Below, one piece after another: positions 1 to 5,264 of a stretch of 6,403 nt of DNA; positions within the stretch are counted from its first letter, which is position 1, and each line of letters opens with the position of its first letter. A program made the position numbers and the translations under genes. The stretch comes from an uncultured Oscillochloris sp. (GTDB taxonomy: Bacteria; Chloroflexota; Chloroflexia; Chloroflexales; Chloroflexaceae), in NCBI GenBank assembly GCA_903877945.1, contig CAIRFY010000117.1, forward strand, positions 1 through 6,403, written 5' to 3'. The notes under the pieces were generated by a model that worked only from the letters and a program-made list of their open reading frames with translations, ran no database searches and was not told where the DNA came from.

Positions 1-29
1 GTCCCGGCGATGACGATACACACCGGGAC
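1..29. repeat. 7-bp inverted repeat at the left edge
   Basis: GTCCCGG at 1-7 is the exact reverse complement of CCGGGAC at 23-29, with a 15-base loop. No T-run follows, so it is a poor intrinsic terminator. It could be the edge of a dispersed repeat that continues to the left, because the bases just after it (30-54, rich in GCTTCGCT and ending AGCGTGACAGG) have the look of intergenic repeat families common in environmental bacteria. The window begins here, so the left boundary cannot be seen. Confidence 0.35.
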
Positions 30-129
30 GCTTCGCTTCGCTCAGCGTGACAGGGCGAGTTTTGCGGTAGTGAGAAATATAACAATAGACATGGTTCAGA
101 ACAGCGTGACAGTGTGCAGTGAATGTAGC

Positions 130-146
130 ACCGCCTTCCAGGCGGT
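130..146. repeat. Small hairpin in repeat-like intergenic DNA
   Basis: ACCGCC (130-135) pairs perfectly with GGCGGT (141-146) around the 5-base loop TTCCA. It is followed by a GC-rich segment (about 170-180) rather than a T-run, so it does not look like a terminator. It is probably part of a dispersed intergenic repeat. Confidence 0.35.
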
Positions 147-190
147 CAAGAGTACCACCGTAGGCTGGACGCCCGCACTACGAACTGTAA

Positions 191-215
191 ACCTGAAACC
201 TGGCACCTGAAACCT
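191..215. repeat. Direct repeat ACCTGAAACCT, two copies with 14-base period
   Basis: ACCTGAAACCT occurs at 191-201 and again at 205-215, separated by GGC. Short A/C-rich direct repeats of this kind are typical of dispersed intergenic repeats. It ends where the AT-rich FTR1 promoter segment begins. Confidence 0.5.
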
Positions 216-240
216 TAGTCTATTGCGAAATATGACTGTT

Positions 241-252
241 ATATAGCTATAT
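241..252. promoter_or_regulatory. Perfect 12-bp palindrome at the FTR1 promoter -35 edge
   Basis: ATATAGCTATAT at 241-252 equals its own reverse complement. It abuts and overlaps by one base the -35 box TTGACA (252-257) of the iron permease promoter. A dimeric regulator could bind here, either as a repressor blocking the -35 or as an activator placed just upstream. A chance AT-rich palindrome is also possible, since the surrounding 70 bases are AT-rich. Confidence 0.35.
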
Positions 253-280
253 TGACAAATAAAATAACTTAGACTATGCT
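252..280 (+). promoter_or_regulatory. Sigma-70 type promoter of the FTR1 permease gene
   Basis: A perfect -35 box TTGACA (252-257) is followed by a 17-base spacer and the -10 box TATGCT (275-280, four of six consensus bases). The predicted start of transcription is near 287, giving a leader of about 38 bases to the ATG at 325. This is the only strong promoter found upstream of the gene, and it lies in an AT-rich island between repeat-like DNA and the gene. Confidence 0.7.
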
Positions 281-282
281 AA
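269..282. promoter_or_regulatory. Candidate DtxR/IdeR-like operator over the -10 box
   Basis: TTAGACTATGCTAA (269-282) has dyad ends TTAG and CTAA separated by six bases and covers the whole -10 box. Laid over the first 14 positions of the well-known IdeR/DtxR iron box (TTAGGTTAGSCTAA part), it agrees at 11. Agreement fails over the last five positions of the full 19-mer. A related sequence, TTAGTCTAT, lies 54 bases upstream at 215-223. Iron-dependent repression of an iron permease would make sense, but the match is partial and part of it is imposed by the -10 box. Fur-type sites look different (GATAATGAT repeats) and are not seen. Confidence 0.4.
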
Positions 283-324
283 ACCCTCGTAAAGAACCGC
301 CGCTTAGCCTGAAGGAATGCCGCT

Positions 325-1800
325 ATGCTCCGACGGATTCTCATCGGTCTGCTGCTTGCCGGGATCGCGCTCCTGCTCGTTCCTGCTGCAACCTTCGCCC
401 AGAGCGGTTCGCCAGCAGATAGGCTCCGTGCCGCCACTCAAAGGGCGCAGATCGCCATCACCCAGCTTGATGCGGGCGACCTTACCTCCGCTCAGGTGTC
501 GCTATCCACGTTCCACGATGATTGGGCGACCGTTGAGGATGCCGTGCGCGGGCAATCGAGCGCCACCTACGCTGCGATTGAGGCGGCCTACGCCGCTGCG
601 AGCGGCGCGCTAGATGCCGGGGATGTGGTCAGCGCCAAAGCCGCGCTGGAGAAACTAGAGATGGCCAGTCTGGCATTTGCCGAGGGCCGTGCCCCCACCG
701 TGTCAGCCGCATCGGTGACGGGTGCCACTCTGGGGACACTGCTGCCCACCCTGGTCGAGGTAAACGACGCGCTGAACGCGGGCAACGCCACGCACGCCGC
801 CGCTGAGCTAGAGACGTTTCGTGCCGCATGGCCCGATGTTGAGGGCGATGTGAAAGCGCGGTCGCCGGAGATCTACCTTAGCATCGAGAACGCCCTACCA
901 GCGGCGGATGCGGCGATCACTGCCGGGGATCTGGCGCGTGCAAAGTCGCTGGTCGCGCAGATCCAGGCCGACCTGACGCCGATGCTGGTGATTTCGGAGC
1001 GCTACGGGGTTTTTGACGCCCTCAGCATTTTGCTGCGCGAGGGCCTAGAGGCTCTGCTGGTGATTACGGCCCTGCTGGCCTTCCTGGAGCGCACCGGCAA
1101 CCACAACCGGCGGGGCTGGATCTGGGTCGGTGGCATTCTGGGTATCGTGGCGAGCGTGGGCGCTGGTCTGGTTATCGCGGTGATCTTTCGTGGCGTGGCC
1201 ACCGGCAGCAACCGCGAGCTGATCGAGGGCTTCTCCGGCCTGATCGCCGCCGCTATGCTCTTTGGGGTGAGCTTCTGGCTGCACGGCAAATCGCACGCCG
1301 GAGCCTGGCAGAAGTACATCCACGAGCAGACGAGCGCGGCCTTGGCCACCGGCAGCCTATTCTCCCTCGGTATGCTGGCCTTTTTCGCCATCTTCCGCGA
1401 GGGTGCCGAGACGGCCCTGTTTTATATCGGGATCGCCCCATCGATTTCCACGAACGACCTGGTACTGGGGATTGGCCTAGCCATCGCGATCCTGGTCGTC
1501 GTGGGCGTGCTGGTACTCTGGGTGGGCGTGCGCCTACCGCTGCGGCCCTTCTTCCTGGCCACCAGCGCACTGATCTTCTACCTGGGCTTCAAGTTCATCG
1601 GCACCGGACTCCACGCGCTCCAGGTCGCACGCATGCTGCCCGCCAGCGGTGCCGATTTCCTACCCAGCCTACCAGCCCTGGGGATCTTCCCAACGTGGCA
1701 AACCAGCATCCCCCAACTGACGCTGCTCGGCACCGCTGTGGTGGTGGTGGTTCTGGAACAGATTGTGCGCCGCCCGGCGGAGGCCCAGCAGACGGTATAG
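325..1800 (+). CDS. FTR1-family high-affinity iron permease with duplicated ectodomain
   Basis: Predicted inner-membrane iron transporter of the FTR1/EfeU family, 491 residues. A Sec signal peptide spans residues 1-25, with likely cleavage after TFA. Residues about 45-214 form an extracytoplasmic helical region made of two copies of one unit, aligned without gaps at an offset of 102 residues (F63/F165, W67/W169, AGD at 98-100 and 200-202). The permease domain (about 230-480) has roughly seven membrane helices and both hallmark REXXE motifs: REGLE 238-242 in the first helix and REGAE 358-362 in the fourth. In yeast Ftr1 and bacterial EfeU these glutamates are needed for iron passage. ATG at 325 is preceded by GAAGGA (311-316), eight bases away. 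No EfeO, EfeB or multicopper oxidase gene is in the window, so it may act alone or with distant partners. The length resembles long Gram-positive EfeU proteins rather than the short E. coli form. Iron as substrate is inferred from family; related proteins have been linked to lead. Confidence 0.93.
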   Translation: MLRRILIGLLLAGIALLLVPAATFAQSGSPADRLRAATQRAQIAITQLDAGDLTSAQVSLSTFHDDWATVEDAVRGQSSATYAAIEAAYAAASGALDAGDVVSAKAALEKLEMASLAFAEGRAPTVSAASVTGATLGTLLPTLVEVNDALNAGNATHAAAELETFRAAWPDVEGDVKARSPEIYLSIENALPAADAAITAGDLARAKSLVAQIQADLTPMLVISERYGVFDALSILLREGLEALLVITALLAFLERTGNHNRRGWIWVGGILGIVASVGAGLVIAVIFRGVATGSNRELIEGFSGLIAAAMLFGVSFWLHGKSHAGAWQKYIHEQTSAALATGSLFSLGMLAFFAIFREGAETALFYIGIAPSISTNDLVLGIGLAIAILVVVGVLVLWVGVRLPLRPFFLATSALIFYLGFKFIGTGLHALQVARMLPASGADFLPSLPALGIFPTWQTSIPQLTLLGTAVVVVVLEQIVRRPAEAQQTV

Positions 1801-1810
1801 AGGATGTTTG

Positions 1811-1863
1811 CGCCGACAAAAAAAACGCCGCCAGCAATGCTGGCGGCGTTTTTTTGTCGGCGC
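1811..1863. terminator. Bidirectional intrinsic terminator between convergent genes
   Basis: CGCCGCCAGC (1826-1835) pairs perfectly with GCTGGCGGCG (1839-1848) around the loop AAT. Eight A's (1818-1825) precede the stem and seven T's (1849-1855) follow it, so a U-tract is made on either strand. The symmetry continues beyond the tracts: CGCCGAC (1811-1817) pairs with GTCGGCG (1856-1862), giving an unusually long near-palindrome of about 50 bases. It sits 10 bases after the FTR1 stop and just before the DUF92 stop at 1868, so it can end transcription of both. Confidence 0.93.
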
Positions 1864-1867
1864 GTGT

Positions 1868-2692
1868 TTATCGTCCGCCAAAGACGATCATCACCAGAAT
1901 GGCGATCAGGGCACCGCCGACCGAGCTGCTCAGGTTGACAATGTCATTGTTCAGCCACGACCAGCCGCGTACAAAGGTAGTAGGATTGCCTCTGCGGTCG
2001 AAGCGCCGCTCCGTCTCGCGCCCGTCGGAGTAGGCATAGATCGCCTGGTAGGTCGCCCCGAGCAGACTGTCAAGCATCGCGCCGCCGAAACCGCCGGCAA
2101 TGGCAGCCGGAAGCACCCACCACGTCACCGATCCATGTTCAATCGCCAGTAGGACAATCAGGCAGACGCCGATCAGGGCGGCACCGAGGGCCGATGCGCT
2201 GCTGCCGAAGAGCGTAATCCCGCCCGATGTCCCCGGCTCCACCTCGCGACCAGTGGTGATCAGGCGCGGCTTGTGCGGGCTGAGGACGCCCAGTTCGGTG
2301 GCCCAGGTGTCAGCGTTCACCGTGGCCATCAGGCCAACGAAAGCGGCCAGCAGGACGGTCGGCCTGCCTGCGAAGGTGTAGGCCACCGCGCAGAGCGCGG
2401 ACAGCCCGCCGTTCGCCATCGTCTGCGAAAAGTCGCGGCGACCGCCCTTCTCAAACTTCTCGGCGGCGCGTTTCTCTTTGATCTGCTCTTTATAGCGCGA
2501 GAGCAGACTACTGCTGATAAAAAAGATGATCAGCGTAAGCCCCCACGCCCAGCCGCCGAAGCCGAGGGTGAGGGTTCCGACGAGGATGGCCCCAAGCCAG
2601 CCGCTGACAGAGAGGGACTTCCGCCAGTAGGCAAGGCCGCCAATTGCAGTGCTGAGCACCAGCCCGGACCCGATGATGGCGAGGTCGATCAT
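1868..2692 (-). CDS. DUF92 (TIGR00297) family membrane protein, possible prenyl/phytyl-phosphate kinase
   Basis: A 274-residue polytopic membrane protein of the DUF92 family, about seven hydrophobic segments. Conserved family signatures are visible: NGG at 94-96; ATVNADTWATELG at 123-135 (D128, E133); PGTSGGIT at 153-160; DSLLGATYQ at 208-216; and NND...N at 248-253. The polar residues in these segments are the probable active site. The plant member VTE6 is a CTP-dependent phytyl-phosphate kinase that recycles phytol for tocopherol, and cyanobacteria carry a homologue. In a phototrophic Chloroflexota this would suggest phytol or geranylgeraniol salvage, but the substrate here is inference. 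I chose ATG at 2692 over an in-frame TTG at 2752, because the membrane protein begins naturally at MIDLAIIG and the TTG would lie about three bases from the predicted transcription start. No clear Shine-Dalgarno sequence precedes the ATG. It ends against a bidirectional terminator. Confidence 0.85.
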   Translation of the reverse strand: MIDLAIIGSGLVLSTAIGGLAYWRKSLSVSGWLGAILVGTLTLGFGGWAWGLTLIIFFISSSLLSRYKEQIKEKRAAEKFEKGGRRDFSQTMANGGLSALCAVAYTFAGRPTVLLAAFVGLMATVNADTWATELGVLSPHKPRLITTGREVEPGTSGGITLFGSSASALGAALIGVCLIVLLAIEHGSVTWWVLPAAIAGGFGGAMLDSLLGATYQAIYAYSDGRETERRFDRRGNPTTFVRGWSWLNNDIVNLSSSVGGALIAILVMIVFGGR

Positions 2693-2712
2693 AACTGAGG
2701 TGAGCGGGGCAT
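2689..2712 (-). other. Seven-codon leader open frame overlapping the DUF92 start
   Basis: On the minus strand an ATG at 2712 opens the frame M-P-R-S-P-Q-L and stops at TGA (2691-2689). This stop overlaps the DUF92 start as ATGA. The weak purine run GGCGGAG lies just upstream, closer than ideal. Because the DUF92 ATG has no visible Shine-Dalgarno sequence, translational coupling from this mini-frame is conceivable. A seven-codon frame can easily arise by chance, so this is only a candidate. Confidence 0.25.
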
Positions 2713-2719
2713 GCTCCGC
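2704..2719. promoter_or_regulatory. 16-bp imperfect dyad in the DUF92 leader
   Basis: GCGGGGCATGCTCCGC (2704-2719) is palindromic except for one central mismatched pair (2708/2715), with GCATGC at its centre. It lies in the predicted DUF92 leader, ending about 12 bases before the ATG. It could be an operator for a dimeric regulator just downstream of the promoter. A hairpin role is less natural because it has no loop. Confidence 0.35.
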
Positions 2720-2761
2720 CCGACAAACAGACGCAGGACACTGGGTACCCAATGCCCTGCG

Positions 2762-2792
2762 ATTATACCAGAGTTGGCGAATTAGGCGGCAA
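2762..2792 (-). promoter_or_regulatory. Extended -10 promoter for the DUF92 gene
   Basis: On the minus strand, TGGTATAAT (2770-2762) gives a perfect -10 box with the TGn extension. A weak -35, TTGCCG (2792-2787), lies 19 bases upstream; extended -10 promoters tolerate that. The -35 overlaps the last codons of the SRPBCC gene. The predicted start near 2755 leaves a leader of about 63 bases before the ATG at 2692. The gene can therefore be transcribed separately from its upstream neighbour, although no terminator blocks read-through. Confidence 0.6.
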
Positions 2793-3261
2793 TGGCCTGT
2801 TCGCGCAGCACGTTGTTCGCGCTGTCCTCGCGGATCGCGTTGAGCGCCGCCTCAAGCTCGCCAGCCAGCATATCAGACACAATCTGCTTCGGGACAAAGG
2901 CGGCCATTGCCCCAAGCATCGGCTCCAGGTCAAGCGACATCGTCGCCTGGAGGTCGGTGCCGTTCACCGCCGGGCTGAGCGTCCAGCGCGTCTCAAGCGA
3001 GACGGGCTTATGCACTTTAAACAGGATATCGCTTGGCGCTGTCCACGTCAGGTCGCCCTCGCAGCGGATGGTACCGAATATGCCACCAAGTGACATGTAC
3101 GTTATCATGCGTGCGCTGCAGGTTTCCATATTCCGGTTGAGCAGTTCCACTTTTTGCATACGCGGCAACAGGTTACAGATACGATTCGGATCGGAGAGCG
3201 AGTCGAACACCTCTTCAGGGCTGCTTGACTCAATAGAGGCCCGGCGGGTAACGCGGATCAT
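2782..3261 (-). CDS. SRPBCC superfamily (CoxG-like) protein
   Basis: A 159-residue soluble protein with the layout of SRPBCC/START-like proteins, nearest in style to the CO dehydrogenase subunit G (CoxG) and polyketide-cyclase-like families. The N-terminal strand and helix carry the usual pattern (SPEEVFDSLSDPNRICNLLP, 14-33). A central sheet follows, with GDLTW at 69-73 and the LETRWTLSP strand at 89-97. The long C-terminal helix begins after DLEPMLG (111-117). These folds make a deep hydrophobic cavity that holds lipids or other apolar ligands; the ligand here is unknown. No signal peptide or membrane segment is seen, so it is probably cytoplasmic. The frame extends upstream to 3324, but ATG at 3261 is preferred because of its strong AGGAG. 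No CO dehydrogenase genes are near, so a CoxG role is not supported. It lies upstream of the DUF92 gene with an 89-base gap, which allows a loose operon. Confidence 0.8.
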   Translation of the reverse strand: MIRVTRRASIESSSPEEVFDSLSDPNRICNLLPRMQKVELLNRNMETCSARMITYMSLGGIFGTIRCEGDLTWTAPSDILFKVHKPVSLETRWTLSPAVNGTDLQATMSLDLEPMLGAMAAFVPKQIVSDMLAGELEAALNAIREDSANNVLREQAIAA

Positions 3262-3268
3262 CGTGTGT

Positions 3269-3273
3269 CTCCT
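3269..3273 (-). promoter_or_regulatory. Ribosome binding site that sets the SRPBCC start
   Basis: On the minus strand AGGAG occupies 3273-3269, seven bases before the ATG at 3261. It decides for that start over the ATG at 3324, which would add 21 residues that do not resemble the family's N-terminus. Confidence 0.8.
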
Positions 3274-3361
3274 GATAGTCGCTTGACGCAGATGAGGTGT
3301 CGCAGGGATTGTGTACCGTTGCACAGATATTAGTGTCTATTTGTTGACGTTTTGCAAAGTA

Positions 3362-3390
3362 AGAGTACCACGTCGGTTCATGCATGTCAA
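3362..3390 (-). promoter_or_regulatory. Candidate promoter for the SRPBCC gene, back to back with the LysM promoter
   Basis: On the minus strand a perfect -35 TTGACA (3390-3385) is followed, 17 bases later, by TACTCT (3367-3362), which keeps only three of six -10 consensus bases. The start would fall near 3355, giving a leader of about 94 bases. An alternative -10, TAATAT (3332-3327), is closer to consensus, but its -35 (TTGCAA at 3357-3352) is poor and 19 bases away. Either could be used. Confidence 0.4.
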
Positions 3391-3417
3391 TCGCTCGGCG
3401 CGAAGAAGTTGACATGC
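3382..3417. promoter_or_regulatory. 9-bp inverted repeat joining two divergent -35 boxes
   Basis: GCATGTCAA (3382-3390) is the exact reverse complement of TTGACATGC (3409-3417), with 18 bases between. Each arm contains a consensus -35 box pointing outward: left towards the SRPBCC gene, right towards the LysM gene. Six of the nine matching bases follow from both being -35 boxes; the extra TGC is the only independent agreement. The arms are 27 bases apart, so a regulator could control both directions together. Confidence 0.45.
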
Positions 3418-3437
3418 CCCGATCAGGCTGCTACAAT
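3409..3437 (+). promoter_or_regulatory. Strong sigma-70 promoter for the LysM lipoprotein gene
   Basis: Perfect -35 TTGACA (3409-3414), 17-base spacer, -10 TACAAT (3432-3437, five of six consensus bases). The expected transcription start is near 3444. That excludes the upstream ATG at 3384 as start of the LysM gene and fixes the protein's start at 3468 or 3480. Confidence 0.8.
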
Positions 3438-3467
3438 CGCCATTTGTGCGGTAGTTCACGCAATGTG

Positions 3468-3917
3468 ATGGGGGGTACTGTGTCCACAGGGGGTCACTCA
3501 ACATCTTGCCGCCCGCGCTCCATGGTGATTCTTATCGTGTTCGGCATCGTCCTAAGCGCGTGTACACCGCTTGAACCTCCGCAGCGCACGCTGCCCACGC
3601 TCCCCGCAGTGCTTGATATTACTCCCGCGCCGACCCTTGATATTGACGCGACGGCTACCGCCTATGCCAGTGTGGTACGCCCCTCGCCGACGCAGGCGGC
3701 GCTCTACACGGTGCAGGTCGGCGACACGTTGAGCGGCCTGGCCGAGCGATTTAATACGACCGTCGAGTCACTCACGGCAGCCAACGGCATCACCGACGCC
3801 AACTCACTTCAACCTGGGCAGACTCTGATCATCCCCTCGCTCCTGCGCACCCCGGTTGTTGGCCCCCCCGCCCCCAACGTCACCCCCTCGCCCAGTCGTT
3901 CGCCAGGGGGGAACTGA
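3468..3917 (+). CDS. LysM-domain lipoprotein
   Basis: A 149-residue predicted lipoprotein exported to the outer face of the membrane. The N-terminus has an arginine-containing n-region (CRPR) and a hydrophobic stretch ending in the lipobox LSAC, with lipidated Cys32. A Pro/Thr-rich linker (33-79) leads to one LysM domain at about 80-124, with YTVQVGDTLSGLAERF at its start, the NG turn in the middle and PGQTLIIP at the end. A Pro/Ser-rich tail of about 25 residues closes the protein. LysM binds GlcNAc-containing glycans such as peptidoglycan, so the protein probably tethers to the wall. No catalytic domain is attached. The open frame reaches back to 3384, but the promoter makes that start impossible. 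ATG 3468 has no Shine-Dalgarno sequence; GTG 3480 (145 residues) follows a G-run (3470-3475) by four bases and is a serious alternative. No terminator follows, so the thiolase may be co-transcribed. Confidence 0.83.
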   Translation: MGGTVSTGGHSTSCRPRSMVILIVFGIVLSACTPLEPPQRTLPTLPAVLDITPAPTLDIDATATAYASVVRPSPTQAALYTVQVGDTLSGLAERFNTTVESLTAANGITDANSLQPGQTLIIPSLLRTPVVGPPAPNVTPSPSRSPGGN

Positions 3918-4001
3918 GAAACACGCGACTCTTGTCTACGAAGACCGCATGCGCGGGCGGATCGAGATTCCGGCGCGTCACTTGTACAGGAGAACACATC
4001 T

Positions 4002-5183
4002 ATGGAAGATGTCGTCATCATTGGCGCAGCGCGCACACCAATCGGTCGCTTCAACGGAGCCTTCGCCGGGCTTACGGCGACCCAACTCGGCGCGGCGGCT
4101 ATCCGCGCCGCCGTCGAGCGTGCCCACATCGATCCGGCCAGCGTCAGCGAGTGCATTATGGGCAATGTGGTGGGAGCCGGGCTCGGCCAAGCTCCTGCGC
4201 GCCAGGCCGCCCTCGGGGCCGGTCTGCCCGATAGCGTTGGTGCCCTGACGATCAACAAGGTTTGCGGCAGCGGCATGAAGGCGGCGATGCTCGGCTCGGC
4301 GCTCATCCGCAGCGGCGAGGCCGAGGTGATTGTCGCCGGTGGCATGGAGAACATGAGCCGCGTGCCCTACTTCCTGGCCAACGCCCGCCAGGGCTACCGG
4401 CTTGGCAACGGCGAGTTGCTGGACGCCCTGATCCACGACGGGCTCTGGTGTCCCTTTGAACACCACCACATGGGCAACTCCGCCGAGTGGATCGCTACGC
4501 ACCACCATGTCACCCGCGAGCAACAGGACGCCTTCGCCTTCCAGTCGCAGCACCGTGCCATCGCGGCGATGGACGCCGGACGCCTGCGCGATGAGATTGC
4601 GCCGGTGGCAGTGCCCGGCCCCAAGGGCCAGAGCATCCTGGTGGACACCGATGAGAACCCACGTCGCGACACGAGCATGCCTGCCCTGGCCAAGCTAAAG
4701 CCCGCCTTCGCCGACGGCGGCACCGTCACCGCCGGGAACGCCCCCGGCATCACCGACGGCGCGGCTGCCCTGGTGCTGATGGGGGCCGCCCGCGCCGCCG
4801 CCCTCGGGCTGACGCCCCTGGCCCGCATTGCCGGTTTCGCCCAGGCCGCCGTAAAGCCCATCGAACTCTTCACCGCGCCGGCCTTCGCTGTCGAGCGGCT
4901 CTTACAGCGCACCGGCACCCGCATCGACGATTACGACTTGTTTGAGATCAACGAGGCGTTCGCCGCCCAGGTGCTGGCCAACGTGTGCGCCCTAGGCATC
5001 GACCCCGACCGGCTGAATGTCAACGGCGGGGCAATTGCCCTCGGCCACCCGATTGGGGCCAGCGGTGCGCGGGTGATCGTCACCCTGATCAACGCCCTGC
5101 GCCAGCGCGGCGGCACACGCGGCCTCGCCACCCTCTGCCTCGGCGGCGGTGAGGCCGTGGCGATGGCGCTCGAACTGGTGTAG
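4002..5183 (+). CDS. Acetyl-CoA C-acetyltransferase (thiolase)
   Basis: A full-length type II thiolase of 393 residues, the usual size for AtoB/PhaA-type enzymes. These join two acetyl-CoA into acetoacetyl-CoA, or run the reverse thiolysis, in the cytoplasm. All catalytic parts are visible: nucleophilic Cys88 in NKVCGSGMKA, NEAF at 317-320, His349 in GHPIGASG, and the second cysteine, Cys379, in LCLGGGEAVA. The substrate-side motifs GGMENMSR (113-120), HHMGNSAEWIA (155-165) and TAGNAPGITDGAAA (243-256) are also present. ATG at 4002 is backed by AGGAG (3988-3992), nine bases upstream. Sequence alone does not tell whether it serves polyhydroxybutyrate synthesis, fatty or amino acid breakdown, or an acyl-CoA carbon pathway, and no phaB, phaC or hydroxyacyl-CoA dehydrogenase gene lies nearby. 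It sits 84 bases after the LysM gene without an obvious promoter of its own and is followed by a terminator. Confidence 0.95.
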   Translation: MEDVVIIGAARTPIGRFNGAFAGLTATQLGAAAIRAAVERAHIDPASVSECIMGNVVGAGLGQAPARQAALGAGLPDSVGALTINKVCGSGMKAAMLGSALIRSGEAEVIVAGGMENMSRVPYFLANARQGYRLGNGELLDALIHDGLWCPFEHHHMGNSAEWIATHHHVTREQQDAFAFQSQHRAIAAMDAGRLRDEIAPVAVPGPKGQSILVDTDENPRRDTSMPALAKLKPAFADGGTVTAGNAPGITDGAAALVLMGAARAAALGLTPLARIAGFAQAAVKPIELFTAPAFAVERLLQRTGTRIDDYDLFEINEAFAAQVLANVCALGIDPDRLNVNGGAIALGHPIGASGARVIVTLINALRQRGGTRGLATLCLGGGEAVAMALELV

Positions 5184-5209
5184 AACTGCCGCCCTAAAAA
5201 CCCACAGAT

Positions 5210-5255
5210 TTGCCGCTGAGATTGCCAGCAAAGCTGGCATCTCAGCGGCAATTTT
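5210..5255 (+). terminator. Intrinsic terminator after the thiolase
   Basis: The left arm 5210-5229 pairs with the right arm 5233-5251 around the loop AAA, with a single bulged T at 5222/5223, making a stem of about 19 pairs. Four T's (5252-5255) follow. Its tip GCCAGC-AAA-GCTGGC is almost the same as the tip of the terminator at 1811-1863 (GCCAGC-AAT-GCTGGC). It separates the thiolase from the CDF gene. Confidence 0.85.
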
Positions 5256-5264
5256 GACTATGTC

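Larger units (their letters stand above)
1..324. other. Non-coding region upstream of the FTR1 gene; repeat-like debris then promoter
   Basis: No convincing gene is present. A 66-codon open frame (10-210, plus) lacks a ribosome binding site and family-like sequence and runs across short repeats. The stretch 1-214 is a patchwork: an edge inverted repeat (1-29), AGCGTGACAG twice (about 44-53 and 103-112), a hairpin ACCGCC/GGCGGT (130-135 with 141-146), and a tandem direct repeat ACCTGAAACCT (191-201 and 205-215). From 215 to about 290 composition turns sharply AT-rich; that part holds the FTR1 promoter and its dyads. I read the left part as remnants of dispersed intergenic repeats, which is an inference. 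Confidence 0.6.

Noticed and set aside
10..210. 66-codon open frame on the plus strand as a gene
   Set aside because: No ribosome binding site, no family-like sequence, and it crosses short intergenic repeats.
2273..2698. 141-codon plus-strand frame opposite DUF92
   Set aside because: Low-complexity charged translation with no family match, fully inside the well-supported DUF92 gene.
2693..2752. TTG at 2752 as the DUF92 start
   Set aside because: It would lie about three bases from the predicted transcription start and adds 20 residues unlike a membrane protein N-terminus.
3384..3467. ATG at 3384 as the LysM gene start
   Set aside because: It lies upstream of a near-consensus promoter (3409-3437), and the signal peptide is complete without it.
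3946..3953. CGCATGCG palindrome between LysM and thiolase genes as an operator
   Set aside because: Eight bases is too short in GC-rich DNA, and no promoter lies beside it.
3978..4553. Long minus-strand open frames opposite the thiolase
   Set aside because: They are shadows of the high-GC thiolase gene, which has all catalytic motifs and a good ribosome binding site on the plus strand.
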